DNA of 64,000 nt from Candidatus Hamiltonella defensa 5AT (Acyrthosiphon pisum) (GCF_000021705.1 NC_012751.1:1054001-1118000); one strand, 5' to 3'; positions 1 to 8,467 are shown, counted from the first letter of the stretch. Numbers and translations are program-made. The notes: generated by a model not told the origin, from the letters alone.

Positions 1-1
1 C

Positions 2-295
2 GAAAAAATCAAGGTTCAAGCCATCGAGACGCTCGCCGAAATTGGCCTGTCCGTTTCAGATCCCCTGCGCGTGTTTTTAATGCGCGTGGTCGCCGAAAAG
101 CAAATGCCGTTCGCGCTCAAGGTAACGAAAGTGGAAACGCGTGACGCAATCGCGGAGGCCAACCAGATTGCTCTGACTCGCCGTGCAGGTTTTGGCACCT
201 CTACTAAGCTGTTCGATGACCTCGAAAAAAAACTGCAGCAAGTAAGCGCGCTCTACTGCCGCAAGACGCAGACTATACAAAGTCGTTTCTGAAAG
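2..295 (+). pseudogene. RelB/DinJ-family antitoxin, 5' end outside window, 3' frame disturbed
   Basis: The frame is open from the first bases and shows the RelB/DinJ pattern: a ribbon-helix-helix start (IETLAEIGLSVSDPLRVFL), then PFALKV and a later LFDDLEKK. Such antitoxins bind and neutralise a YafQ/RelE-type mRNA interferase and repress their own operon. As written, the frame runs past the expected stop to 295. Removing one A from the A-run at about 224-231 would end the protein with NCSK and TAA at 243-245, just before the toxin fragment. So a one-base insertion is likely. The family call is good; the missing start lies outside the window. Confidence 0.7.
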
Positions 296-363
296 ATCGG
301 GAGCACTTATCGCGGGCTCGCCAGTACGACATGAACCGGCTCAAGGTTAACAATGTATGTTAG
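247..363 (+). pseudogene. YafQ/RelE-type toxin, N-terminal fragment
   Basis: Directly after the antitoxin, in another frame, the bases encode LPQDADYTKSFLKDREHL and YDMNRLK, which is the start of a YafQ-like type II toxin (endoribonuclease of the RelE fold). The reading stops at TAG 361-363 after about 38 residues, where sequence resembling the 3' end of an IS6-type transposase begins. The catalytic C-terminal half is missing, so the module is dead as a toxin. Confidence 0.65.
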
Positions 364-520
364 CAGGAATTGAACTGATACAGATCATAGACAAAGGGCA
401 ATTTAGCCATCGACAAGGGGAAAATTCTTCCCTGTAGAAAAATGTTATTTTTCGTATGCTTAAAAAATAAACGACACTTCTTTCGTGTTTATCTTTTCCG
501 ATTAATGCAACAAAACCCAT
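358..520 (+). mobile_element. IS6-family 3' remnant with terminal repeat
   Basis: The translated bases give AGIELIQIIDKGQF, matching the C-terminal end of IS6/IS26-type DDE transposases, followed by a stop and a short tail. The tail ends in ttaatgcaacaaaacc at 502-517, the reverse of an IS6-style terminal repeat (GGTTxTGTxGCATTAA). A near copy of the same 3' end lies at about 37240-37393. Only the last part of the element survives; it appears to have cut the upstream toxin gene. Confidence 0.65.
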
Positions 521-871
521 AAAAATCGGTTGTCTTTAGATTATGCAATTTTCTAAAGTCAGTTGATTACCTGATGTTTTCACGACCTCTATTTTGGTCA
601 AATAACAAAATGAGCGGTTTTTGATGTTTTTTTATTTTTGTAAGGCTTGTATTCCTTTTAAGACTGACCCAAAACTGAATATCGCAGTGTTAACAAAATT
701 ATTTAAATGACTAAAACAAATAAAACGAAGATATTTTCTATTAAAAAATTGAATATCAATAAATTAAATTACTTTTTTAACAGTGCCATAATAACAAAAA
801 AAGATTAAACATAAAATGATGCATTTTTTTATACTCAGTTTTTAAGTCCTTAATATAAAAACTTCAAAAGT
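521..871. other. AT-rich spacer upstream of the first candidate effector
   Basis: No gene is supported here. It holds a conserved element at 559-595 (listed separately) and, at 683-699, a degenerate copy (three mismatches) of the GGCACTGTTAACAAAGT end repeat seen at 3495 and 36760. Confidence 0.6.
559..595 (+). promoter_or_regulatory. Conserved upstream element, copy 1
   Basis: The bases tcagttgattacctgatg and the following ttttcacgacctctatttt align with 37617-37653 at most positions, with the block cctgatgtttt identical. A third, weaker match is at 38967-39000. All three lie upstream of candidate effector genes on the same strand, about 280, 85 and 290 bases before the starts. A shared regulatory role is inference. 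Confidence 0.4.
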
Positions 872-2833
872 TTGATTTATTTATACAATTTTTTTAAAGG
901 AAATTTATTCACGGCAATAGATACTACTATCATACCACTTGATTATAGAGGAAAATTTAATGGCAAATATGGTGAATCAGATAAATTTTTAGCGCTTGAA
1001 AAAACAGATAATGGGAGTCATGTATATCGATTATTTGAAAACGGTAGGTTTACGGAAAAAACTTTTAGCGCTTCATTGATTAACATAACTAATTCTTCTG
1101 AGCCTAAAAAAATAAAATTTGAGCTTAAAAACAAACAACAGGCATCAAATGGTTTGAGCAGAGAAGACCTAGATTCTGCGAACAAATATCTAAAAAAATA
1201 CGTTTTTAACGAACAGGTTACTTCCCTTTCTAATGGATCAAAAAAACCTGTTAAATGTTCTTTTGGTTCTGCGGATTTAGAAGATGCATCAACACCTAAT
1301 AATCGTACACTTTTATCTGAAACACAGCAGAAAGAAAATCTTCCCGCTAATTCAATTTCTTCAAACACGACTGTTGCTTCTGAAACCACAATCATATCTT
1401 CAGAAGATTCTCTTAATGGAGAACATGCTGCTCAAGCAGATCCAATATCTAGTAAAAGAATCGAGGTACTGACCCAAAAGCCTGAACCAGTAGTTCAACA
1501 ACCTGCTACAAGGACAACTGAATCTTCATTAGAGCCTATTGAAAAAGTACTTTTGAGCAATTTACCTTCGAAAAGTATTCGCGAAAGAGATGTGATTATA
1601 ATAAATCCGTGTACTGATGGCGGTGGTGATCAAGCTCTAGGAGAAAAAATAGCTAACATCGCGTTAGATCAAGGGTGCAGAGTTATCATATCTCCGCTAG
1701 ATGTTTCACGCAAAAACACAAATGAATGCAATCAAAAATATCAAAGTTACTCTTTTCGGAATGAGGAACCGCACAATATATCCCAATTTAGTAACCCACT
1801 ATTCATTATCGCTCCTGTGGGGTTGCCCCCAAGAGAATGTCTAGAAACACACATAAAAGACATGTGCGAAAAGTTTAAATTCACACCAAAAGATGCCATC
1901 CTTATTGAAGAAATGGACATGTTGGATAAAGACAACAGTTTAAATAAACAGCAATCCATGCTAAAAAACATTGGGTTCACTGAAGTTACCGGAAATCGTC
2001 TGGGGTTTAGTGAAGGAGCTATTGGATATATACCCACAGATGAAAAAACTATTAATGAGATAAAAAATCGGTTTGAAGGTGAGTTGATTAAATTGCTTGA
2101 CAGTTACAATATGTCTCTTTCACGTGACAGCAGCTACCATCTAGGATACATCAGTTCACCCTATTATGTCACTGCTACAAAGGTATTTATTGCTAACACG
2201 CTCTGCGAAACAATCAGGGATAAAAGGAGTGCAAATTTCATAATGAGTCTGCGTACTTTTAGACCTGATATAGATGATAAATCAGATAGCCTCATTGACG
2301 AAATAACCAAAATACTTAAATTTGATAATAATTATGATTATCTCTCTCTCTTTTCAAAAGCCACAATTATCGTTATAGACTCTGATAGTGGTGACGTAAA
2401 AACGAGAAAGGAACTTAAAGGTAATGGAACCAAAGAAGTGAAAATTATTTTAACAAATAAACTACCAAAAAATATCTATGATGATTTCATGCTATTAGCT
2501 GACACAGGAATGGCTACCGGAGACCAGTCACTTAGCGAGTACCTGACCTTAAAAAAAACTCTACCTTACTATGATACGCAGATATGGAAATACAACTTGA
2601 TGAAATCAATACAAAAGCTTGGTGGTGGTGAATTAAAAAAATATCTTGAAGGAAAATTTTTTCTTGAAACAACACCAATGAAAAGAATATTTTCTTTGTA
2701 TAGCCCCGCAGAAACCACTCTGAATCCAGAGCAGTCAATTAAAAAAAAGGAATTAGATAAAATAATATCATCTAATATCGCCACCCCACTTATTAGCGAG
2801 CAAATTCGGTCTAAAATGCATCCAAAAAAATAA
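872..2833 (+). CDS. Candidate effector, possibly glycosyltransferase-like
   Basis: This 653-residue protein has no signal peptide and no close family that I recognise. The first ~230 residues are polar and Ser/Thr/Asn-rich, like a secretion or linker region. From about residue 240 a Rossmann-like start appears (VIIINPCTDGGGDQALGEKI), and near residue 555 a motif MATGDQSLSEYL, followed by PYYDTQIWK. A Gly-rich N-terminal lobe paired with a late GDQSL motif recalls two-lobed (GT-B) glycosyltransferases, but this is only a fold-level guess. The only start in frame is TTG at 872 with no good ribosome site, and the first in-frame ATG comes much later, so the true N-terminus may be lost. Its AT-rich composition, its neighbours and the upstream element fit a horizontally acquired effector. 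Confidence 0.55.
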   Translation: MIYLYNFFKGNLFTAIDTTIIPLDYRGKFNGKYGESDKFLALEKTDNGSHVYRLFENGRFTEKTFSASLINITNSSEPKKIKFELKNKQQASNGLSREDLDSANKYLKKYVFNEQVTSLSNGSKKPVKCSFGSADLEDASTPNNRTLLSETQQKENLPANSISSNTTVASETTIISSEDSLNGEHAAQADPISSKRIEVLTQKPEPVVQQPATRTTESSLEPIEKVLLSNLPSKSIRERDVIIINPCTDGGGDQALGEKIANIALDQGCRVIISPLDVSRKNTNECNQKYQSYSFRNEEPHNISQFSNPLFIIAPVGLPPRECLETHIKDMCEKFKFTPKDAILIEEMDMLDKDNSLNKQQSMLKNIGFTEVTGNRLGFSEGAIGYIPTDEKTINEIKNRFEGELIKLLDSYNMSLSRDSSYHLGYISSPYYVTATKVFIANTLCETIRDKRSANFIMSLRTFRPDIDDKSDSLIDEITKILKFDNNYDYLSLFSKATIIVIDSDSGDVKTRKELKGNGTKEVKIILTNKLPKNIYDDFMLLADTGMATGDQSLSEYLTLKKTLPYYDTQIWKYNLMKSIQKLGGGELKKYLEGKFFLETTPMKRIFSLYSPAETTLNPEQSIKKKELDKIISSNIATPLISEQIRSKMHPKK

Positions 2834-3059
2834 ATTCTGAAAAATGAGAAAACACAGACTGTAACCTTTTGCCATCAGACACAAAGTCGGGTTTTTCGCT
2901 CGGATTTACCATAGGCCTGCTACCCGTAACGTAACGATCAGAACGAGTTCGGATCGCCTGTGGCGGCATTTTGGTAAAACTGGCAATAAACTACCCGAAA
3001 AACTGCTCCGTTTGCACCTGGTAAATTTTAACTACCTGTATAAGCTTATGCAGCCAAGT
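2834..3059. other. Spacer with no supported gene
   Basis: Nothing recognisable is seen apart from possible degenerate transposase-like sequence continuing from the minus-strand remnant at 3060-3480. Confidence 0.4.
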
Positions 3060-3290
3060 CAATCGAGTTAGGTTTGGAACAGGTATATTTGCTGGATGCA
3101 CTTTTACTTGTAAAAGATTGCCATGAGTATCGGTAACTATGTGCCTTTTGCTGCATCAGTTTTTTTGACACTTTGTGAATCAATCAGACTCTAAGAGGGG
3201 TGAGATTTTTTTCCAGAAGCCACGCTGCTTTTTTCTACCACATCATGTTTCCTTTTTTCCCAAATTCCTTTGTCTTTTGCTCTTATAAAA
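3060..3290 (-). mobile_element. IS5-family transposase remnant
   Basis: On the minus strand the bases read LIDSQSVKKTDAAK and then, after a one-base frameshift, RHIVTDTHGNLLQVKVHPANI. This is the classic IS5-family DDE segment containing the first catalytic Asp (IDSQSVK) and the KRHIVTDT block. Several stops and shifts flank it and no complete transposase remains. Confidence 0.65.
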
Positions 3291-3494
3291 AAGCTATAAA
3301 CGGTTTGCCAAGGTGGCCAGCATTTTGGCAAATTTCTCCAGTACCGGTTTTACTGATAGCAAACCCCGCATTCACAACTGCCCTTTTTTCATATTTGCTC
3401 CGATTACCATCATTTCCATACTTAAAATTACCACTTATTATCTCCCGATGAGTATCCCTTAAATCACTCGTGTATCTCACTTTTTAACTGCTAT

Positions 3495-3511
3495 GGCACT
3501 GTTAACAAAGT
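3495..3511. repeat. Solo IS5-type end repeat
   Basis: GGCACTGTTAACAAAGT here is the exact inverse of the end repeat that closes the transposase remnant at 36760-36776. A two-mismatch copy closes another remnant at 55881-55897. No partner end is seen next to this copy. Confidence 0.55.
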
Positions 3512-3544
3512 TAATGTTAAGATAATCTCTGTTTTTTTGAGGGT

Positions 3545-3855
3545 GATAAAAGATAAAAAACAGGCGCACTCTCCCATCAAAGAATATGATTTTATCAAAG
3601 AAATTGAGCCAGATATTGTTAAATATGATAAGCGAACAGGTAGGCTATCCTAAGATAAGCCATTATCCATACAGAGAGAAGCTAATGATGGTGCAGAGGT
3701 CATTTGCACATCATATTATGGTCGAGAGGCTAAACTTGAACCCTATTATGCCCCCAAATTTCCAATATATGATGCTGCTGGAGGAGTTTTAGGAACTTTT
3801 TTTATGCTAAAAAGTTCAGTTTTATCTCTATCTGTGATTTTTTTAATCATTTAAA
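3545..3855 (+). pseudogene. PAS-domain part of a LuxR-type regulator, remnant
   Basis: Two frames together encode SPIKEYDFIKEIEPDIV and, further on, YGREAKLEPYYAPKFPIYDA. This resembles the N-terminal ligand or PAS region of the LuxR-like regulators found elsewhere in the window. Stops interrupt it and no helix-turn-helix follows; instead a roxA fragment begins at 3887. Family assignment is tentative. Confidence 0.35.
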
Positions 3856-3886
3856 ATCCTCCGTTCTTACATTAAATTCTCCTGTA

Positions 3887-4536
3887 GAAAAAACGCTCGA
3901 AAGCCAACTCATTCAAAGGCGTCACGGGAGATGTCAATTCGTGTATAAACCCTTTAATCGGTATGCGTCCTTAGACCAAAGCAACTGGTCACTAAAAGTG
4001 GAAGCGACGAACCATTGGCACAGACCCGTTGAAGAATTGATGTCCCTGTTTCGAATTTTTCCTGATTGGGTCAAAGAAGAGCTGAGGGTGTCTTTTTCAC
4101 TCCCCGGGGGTGGGATTGGCCTCGGGCTAAACCGTCTGACGTGTTTATGATTCAAGGGATGGGCCGCCGCCGCTGGCGTGTAGGGAATCGCTGGTCATCG
4201 CCGGTTGATTGTGGTCAAAACGACTTTTCTGAAAAGATAATTGATGAAGAGCTGACATCTGGTGATATTTTGTATATCCCCAAGGGCTTTTCCCATGAAT
4301 CGGTTTCGTCCGAAGCGGCCATGACTTACTGCCTTCACTTCTGGACAGACAACAGCTTTCTTATGATAAGGAATTGGACTGAGTCCCTTTCAGATGACCA
4401 TCATCGAGGCATTGAGTATTCCCCTTCGCCCGATTTACTATTGCGTGAAGACCCCACTGAAATTCTGCCGCAAGATATCACTGCCCTCCAAGACATGATG
4501 AGCCAATTCTTATTCTATAGTCAATCAATCAGCTGA
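3887..4536 (+). pseudogene. roxA: RoxA (YcfD) ribosomal oxygenase, copy 1, 5'-truncated and frameshifted
   Basis: RoxA is the Fe(II)/2-oxoglutarate JmjC-type oxygenase that hydroxylates an arginine of ribosomal protein L16. Readable here are NWSLKVEATNHWHRP, FSLPGGGIG, then in the next frame PSDVFMIQGMGRRRWRVG and EELTSGDILYIPKGFSHES. The first metal-site motif (HxD in PGGGVGPHLDQYDVF of E. coli) is destroyed: one C appears to be lost in the ggcctcg stretch near 4112 and the histidine is not encoded. The N-terminal ~60 residues are missing and the C-terminus stops about 150 residues early. A second fragment at 8468 carries the missing N-terminus. Confidence 0.8.
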
Positions 4537-5198
4537 ATACTTGATGCCAATAGGTGATGAGGAATAAACTGATTCAGTCCGATTTCTTCAATATATTTTT
4601 TGAATTTATCCTGATGATGAACCCCTATTTTTTCATCAATCCCCCGTAATTTATTGTCAATCGTTCTATGAGAGAGATGTAAACATTTTGCCACTTCTTT
4701 TTGACTTACACCCTGATAATAATAAAAACTTATCTGAAGTTCGCGTTGAGTCAATATTGTATTGGAGAGTGAAGGGGTTAATGTTTTGGGTGATTTACCC
4801 TGGATATAGTCTAAAGCTGAAAAGAATTGACATTGTCTGGCTTGGGCTCCCGATAAGTTCACCTTCTTGATTACAGAAAGGATGAATATCAACAATGTAG
4901 GGTTGAAGACGGTTTTTTTTCCAAAATGACCTGTTATCAGTAAAGAGACAGCAGTTTCTTTTTGTATGACCCTCTCCTCCTGTTTCTTGATACCTTCAAA
5001 CAATTCCGATATGTCCGGTTTGATTTCAGATAACCCTTGCCCTTCAACAGGAACCCCTGTGGGGACATTCAATAGTTCAGCCATCGCGTGATTCATATAA
5101 AGATAACGAGAGGCTTTATCGCGGATGTGCTGGGGATGAGGATGAGGGTTCAGGTAATAAATTATCTGCGGACAAATTTTTTTTGGATTGGAATGCAT
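4521..5198 (-). CDS. PAS-LuxR transcriptional regulator
   Basis: This 225-residue protein has an N-terminal PAS-like region (RYLYMNHAMAELLNVPTG, residues ~30-60) and a C-terminal LuxR-type helix-turn-helix around residues 150-205 (ILTQRELQISFYYYQGVSQ, KEVAKCLHLSHRTIDNKLRG). The pattern is that of a DNA-binding regulator with a sensory domain. A purine-rich GGAAGAG precedes the ATG. Its 3' end overlaps the opposite-strand roxA remnant by a few bases. It is the only apparently full-length member of a family whose HTH ends recur as fragments at 35900, 41986 and 54160, beside toxin genes. The target genes are unknown; control of the effector genes is inference. Confidence 0.7.
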   Translation of the reverse strand: MHSNPKKICPQIIYYLNPHPHPQHIRDKASRYLYMNHAMAELLNVPTGVPVEGQGLSEIKPDISELFEGIKKQEERVIQKETAVSLLITGHFGKKTVFNPTLLIFILSVIKKVNLSGAQARQCQFFSALDYIQGKSPKTLTPSLSNTILTQRELQISFYYYQGVSQKEVAKCLHLSHRTIDNKLRGIDEKIGVHHQDKFKKYIEEIGLNQFIPHHLLASSIQLID

Positions 5199-5442
5199 CC
5201 CACTCTTCCCCCCTTTTTTTGAAAAGAGCCTTAATTAAGTGAAAAATCCCTGGTGTGAGCTGTCAATAATAAAGTTCAGCCGGGTTCTATATTTTTAGTG
5301 TGGTGATTTAGGGTATGAATATACTGAATATGAAGTAGGGTACAACCAGTCTAATTGTTTCGGGTTTGTCTTGTATAGGTTAAAACAGTTTGATGTAAGG
5401 CAAACAAGACTAACCGTATATGGAACAGAGAAATCAGATGGC

Positions 5443-5640
5443 TTAAGGAGAACATTTGAAGCTTCTTTTTAATCTCTTGAAGGTATCTCTGACCACCGGA
5501 TAGGAAACGCCGCGTGTAGAAGCAATTTCTTTTTTTGTGAGACCTAAAGAAAACAACAGGGCGGTTTCAAATTGGGCAGAGGTCAGTGCAGGAAACACGT
5601 CATGTAAATCAGAAACACTCGTGAAGTCAAAAGTTCTCAT
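5443..5640 (-). CDS. Small LuxR-type helix-turn-helix protein
   Basis: This 65-residue protein is essentially one LuxR/GerE-like domain: LTSAQFETALLFSLGLTKKE, IASTRGVSYPVVRDTFKRLK. Its ATG overlaps the stop of the upstream gene (TTATGAG), so it is probably translationally coupled to the PAS-like protein. Together they look like the two halves of the PAS-LuxR protein at 4521-5198, encoded as separate chains. It could be a natural split or an old frameshift; the clean ATGA overlap and lack of other damage favour a functional pair. Confidence 0.6.
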   Translation of the reverse strand: MRTFDFTSVSDLHDVFPALTSAQFETALLFSLGLTKKEIASTRGVSYPVVRDTFKRLKRSFKCSP

Positions 5641-5900
5641 AAGACCCCCTCCCTCATAGGCTGACGGCCGGCCCGAGGTTCTTTGTCACCACCGGGTAAC
5701 GTACTCAACAGCGATAACGGCAATTTCTTATCGCGCATAACCTCTTCGTGCGCATGAAAAACATCCAGAACTTGAGAAGACTCCGCCGTCATCTCCAGAA
5801 TATCCGTCATCGCGGCATTGGTATAAACCTGAGATTCCTCATCAGTAAAGCCACAGGGGATCGTGAAACTTTGGCAAAATTGCTTGATGGAACTATTCAT
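5637..5900 (-). CDS. PAS-like sensor partner of the small HTH protein
   Basis: This 87-residue protein aligns by pattern with the PAS region of the LuxR regulator next door: an FTDEESQVYTNAAMTDIL block, then VMRDKKLPLSLLST. It ends in a Pro/Gly/Arg-rich tail. Its ATG overlaps the stop of the upstream 54-residue gene (GCATGA) and its stop overlaps the next start, giving a three-gene coupled unit 6061-5443 behind the promoter at 6347-6319. A sensory role is inferred from the PAS likeness only. Confidence 0.55.
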   Translation of the reverse strand: MNSSIKQFCQSFTIPCGFTDEESQVYTNAAMTDILEMTAESSQVLDVFHAHEEVMRDKKLPLSLLSTLPGGDKEPRAGRQPMREGVL

Positions 5901-6061
5901 GCGACACCCCCTATTTTCAGAAGGGATGCACGTTGGCGAGGCGTTAAGTTTTTAGAAATGCGGGCAAATTTAGCCAGGATGGCGGGTCGAGCGTTACAGA
6001 TACGCTGACAAAAAATGGGATGCAGACTTTTAGGATAAGTGTTAAGTAGGGTAGTAGCCAT
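5897..6061 (-). CDS. Small prophage-type MATT protein behind an Ash leader
   Basis: The 54-residue product begins MATTLLNTYPKSLHP and has a basic middle (ARISKNLTPRQRASLLK). Upstream in the same frame is LLTEVAI directly before the Met. In enterobacterial P4-like prophages, small Icd-like host-division inhibitors commonly start MATTPTHTP after a similar TEVAI stretch; this link rests on remembered sequence patterns. The stop overlaps the ATG of the PAS-like gene. Function here is unknown; it may now be a coupled leader peptide. Confidence 0.5.
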   Translation of the reverse strand: MATTLLNTYPKSLHPIFCQRICNARPAILAKFARISKNLTPRQRASLLKIGGVA

Positions 6062-6139
6062 AATAGCAACCTCAGTAAGTAGTTGGTTTTCGCTACCACT
6101 GGAGTTCTGACACTCATAGGGTGTTAGCCCAGACGGGGG

Positions 6140-6199
6140 TCAGAAACCGGCCTTACTGAACACCGGCCATCCCGAAGGATGCCCCGCCTGAGTCACCAT
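6140..6199 (-). CDS. Ash-like leader peptide remnant
   Basis: The 19-codon frame reads VTQAGHPSGWPVFSKAGF and then TGA. AGHPSGWPVF is a hallmark of Ash-family phage proteins, which overlap the P4-type immunity and kil region. After the stop the same frame continues PPSGLTPYECQ up to the MATT gene, so the full Ash-like ORF is interrupted or naturally short here. Confidence 0.45.
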   Translation of the reverse strand: MVTQAGHPSGWPVFSKAGF

Positions 6200-6318
6200 T
6201 ATTTCAGGTATACCTAGGCGTTTTGCAACACATAAAAAAAGACGCATGGCGCGTCTGGTGTCGCCAGTAAGACACACGGGTTCTGACGCCCGATTAACCA
6301 TTGAGGGTTAACGCCTTA

Positions 6319-6347
6319 ATTATAGCGACTGGTCGGAAAAGCAGCAA
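6319..6347 (-). promoter_or_regulatory. Sigma70-type promoter for the Ash/PAS/HTH unit
   Basis: On the minus strand there is TTGCTG (6347-6342), a 17-base spacer and a perfect TATAAT (6324-6319). It lies about 120 bases before the Ash-like peptide and about 260 before the MATT gene, leaving a long structured leader with a short inverted repeat (ggttaaT near 6290-6312) and the GC-rich stem-forming stretch at 6100-6180. Confidence 0.55.
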
Positions 6348-6543
6348 GGAAATATTAATGGAGGTGGGTGTACTTTGAGGATTTTGCTCACAATTTATAT
6401 TGTCTTTAAACGCCACAATTTATCAGTGCCCACTTTTATTCCCATTCTTGGCGTTACAATGTATTCAGGTTGAATAGTGAAGTTGTAAACACAAAAATCA
6501 TGAGACTGTGTTAAATCAATCTGGTTATTATTTTTTGTGATAT

Positions 6544-6918
6544 TTAATTTTTTGCAGAGTTTACCCGGCCCATCAGCGCATTCATCTCAGCATCAGACAG
6601 ACCCGTCGACATTTTGACAATCGCTCGATCAACCCCGTTAGCCAGAAGCTGACGAGCTATAGTTCTGGCAGATTCTGCCTTACCTTTTTGAATGCCTTCT
6701 TGAATACCTTCTTGTCTGCCTTCTTGTCTTAAGGCTTGAGCCATTGTCATCAGTGTCCCCTCATATTTTTCTGATTTCTTCGCTATCTCAGTGATAAACT
6801 CCATCGGGTTTGTCGCGTTCCCCTCTTGAATCAGATAATTCATCATGGTGATGACTTGTTTTTCCGTATACTCATTATACGATAAAATGGCCCCAATTTC
6901 ATTGAGTAACTCGCTCAT
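6544..6918 (-). pseudogene. Rpn-family (PD-(D/E)XK) nuclease, C-terminal part
   Basis: The product carries RRRDMSELLNEIG just after its start region, a middle with repeated EGRQEGIQEGIQKGK (typical charged repeat of Rpn/transposase-31 proteins) and a closing VKMSTGLSDAEMNALMGR. Rpn proteins are RecA-independent recombination-promoting nucleases. The N-terminal nuclease core is absent; upstream bases read only a few matching residues (HIRRRD) before the similarity ends. A paralogous fragment with the same MSELLNEI junction is at 30212-30548. Confidence 0.6.
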
Positions 6919-7024
6919 ATCCCGTCGACGAATGTGCTTTTGATTTCCGGGGCTTCTTTTTTCTGTTGCCGTTAAAGTTACACGCGAACGGCCTCGCCTG
7001 TCGAATTTCTTCTGTCACATCAGC

Positions 7025-7309
7025 TTAATGCGCCGCCAGTTCATCAAAGAATTTCGGGTTAGCCTGAATGGTGGCCAGCACTTTTGCCGCCAGTCCGGTC
7101 GGGTTACGGCGTCCTGTTTCCCAGCTCTTGATGGTGGCCAGACTGGTTCCCAGTACTTTCGCCATTTCGCTTTGGGTAACATTCAGATTTTCCCTGATAG
7201 CCTTCACATCAGCCAGTGCGTAGCAGGTAACACGGGCAGGCTCTTTGGTTTCGTTTTTGATTTCAATGGCCTCTTCCAGAGAGGCTTTCAGCTCGTCAAA
7301 AAAACTCAT
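7025..7309 (-). CDS. higA: HigA-type antitoxin, Xre helix-turn-helix
   Basis: This 94-residue protein has an HTH_3/Xre domain at residues 35-90 (IRENLNVTQSEMAKVLGTS followed by LATIKSWETGRRNPTG). It starts one base after the stop of the toxin gene, the toxin-first order typical of HigBA-type modules. It should neutralise the toxin and, with it, repress the promoter carrying the palindrome at 7667-7679. It looks intact. The exact subfamily name is uncertain. Confidence 0.8.
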   Translation of the reverse strand: MSFFDELKASLEEAIEIKNETKEPARVTCYALADVKAIRENLNVTQSEMAKVLGTSLATIKSWETGRRNPTGLAAKVLATIQANPKFFDELAAH

Positions 7310-7310
7310 T

Positions 7311-7643
7311 TTACACCTCGTCTTTCAGTCGCTGGGTCAGTTTCCTCAGTTCCGCTTTTTCTGCATCAGTGAGGCTGTCTTTGGTGCTTTTCGGGTAGGC
7401 CATCACCAGATAAATTACCTCGGATGTGGCAAGGAAGTAAATCACCCGCACACTGCCGCTTTTTCCCTGATTTCCCGTCGCCATCCTGATTTTTCGTAGG
7501 CCGCCCGTTTTCTGGATGAGATCCCCTTTATCCGGTGATTCGATAAGCTCTTTCTGAAGCTCTTTGAGTTCATCATCCGTGGCGATCTGTTTTATCTGAC
7601 GGGTGAACATCGTTGTCTCGATAAACTCAATCGCATGACTCAC
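7311..7643 (-). CDS. higB: HigB/RelE-type toxin
   Basis: This 110-residue protein has the RelE/HigB-2 pattern: an N-terminal FTRQIKQIATDDELKELQK, a central GGLRKIRMATGNQGKSGSVR, then VIYFL and YPKSTKDSLTDAEKAELRKL. Such toxins are ribosome-dependent mRNA interferases. The start is GTG (followed by AGT CAT GCG), with AGGAG seven bases upstream. It sits directly in front of the antitoxin gene and appears complete, so this is the healthiest toxin-antitoxin pair in the window along with VapBC. Confidence 0.8.
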   Translation of the reverse strand: MSHAIEFIETTMFTRQIKQIATDDELKELQKELIESPDKGDLIQKTGGLRKIRMATGNQGKSGSVRVIYFLATSEVIYLVMAYPKSTKDSLTDAEKAELRKLTQRLKDEV

Positions 7644-7666
7644 GGCTGTCTCCTGTTAATTATTGA

Positions 7667-7679
7667 TGTACATAGTACA
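7667..7679. promoter_or_regulatory. Probable operator of the HigBA operon
   Basis: TGTACATAGTACA is a near-perfect palindrome (TGTAC / GTACA arms) about 24 bases before the toxin start. Its size and position match operator sites bound by Xre-type antitoxins. Confidence 0.45.
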
Positions 7680-7753
7680 CCAATAATCAGCATACTGAAA
7701 CCTCAGAAATACGTTTGTTCAAACCTTACATCGAAGGACCATAGTAGCGCGCC

Positions 7754-7976
7754 TACTGCTTTTCCTGCCGTAACTGCTGCTCATGCTGTTTCACGAGCGC
7801 ATTAACCGGCTCAGATCGCTGCTCAAGCGTTCTACCTGCTCGTATAATCCGTTCACCTGATTGCTCAAGTTCTGACAGACCCTGTCGTTGTGTTCCAGCG
7901 CCTGTGAGGTAGTCTCGAGCATGCGTTGCAAACTGCTGTAAGTCCCCCGCATAGATTTATGTCTTTCTGATCTCAA
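7754..7976 (-). pseudogene. MbeB/MbeD-like plasmid mobilisation protein remnant
   Basis: The minus strand encodes a coiled-coil segment (YSSLQRMLETTSQALEHN, then NGLYEQVERLSSDLSRL) like the small accessory proteins of ColE1-type mobilisation systems. The downstream tail ALVKQHEQQLRQEKQ is in another frame, so a frameshift near 7795 is likely. Identification is from coiled-coil pattern and plasmid context only. Confidence 0.35.
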
Positions 7977-8261
7977 TCACCCGGTGTCTGGCGAGAAGCC
8001 GTACCACGGTCGAAGGTTAAACACGGAACAGGCGGTCTGTATCAGCGCCTTTTTTCTGCCTCGATGTGACGAGAGAGACAATTTTTTTTGCTGCGGGGGC
8101 GTTAATTTGGGGCGTCGTCCACCAACACGACCGTCCTGGCGTGCCGCTGCAAGTCCGTTCCGTGTCCGTTCACGAAGCATGGTGCGTTCAAATTCAGCAA
8201 AGGAGCCAACAATCTGCATCATCTTAGGAAACCTCTTCGACAACTTCTCTGATGTTGTCAA
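7977..8261 (-). pseudogene. Serine recombinase (resolvase/invertase), C-terminal remnant
   Basis: The frame shows MQIVGSFAEFERTMLRERTR and GLAAARQDGRVGGRRPKL, the end of the catalytic domain and the linker of resolvase/invertase-type serine recombinases. The helix-turn-helix tail continues in a different frame (IVSLVTSRQKKGADTDRLFR) and then hits a stop, so it carries a frameshift near 8090 and a nonsense change. The catalytic serine region is missing. Confidence 0.7.
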
Positions 8262-8467
8262 CCCTACTTTAAAATTGACTGATTTTTGATCTTCTGAAAT
8301 GTCTGGTTTTGCTTAATCACGCCATTCCTGTTTTTCTGGCACGCTAACAATAAGAAAAGTCAATCATTTTCTTCTCTAATATCATCATTTTTAATGATAT
8401 ACTCTTCCTTCAATAAAGCCGGAAGGTATTTTATTCATTTTGATCATCAACAGGGAGAATGTAGTAA

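Noticed and set aside
3200..3451. Plus-strand open frame of 83 codons
   Set aside because: The opposite strand carries a recognisable IS5-type remnant; the composition is not protein-like.
6080..6340. tRNA or riboswitch in the structured leader
   Set aside because: No cloverleaf or known riboswitch core could be found; the similarity is to Ash-type prophage leaders instead.
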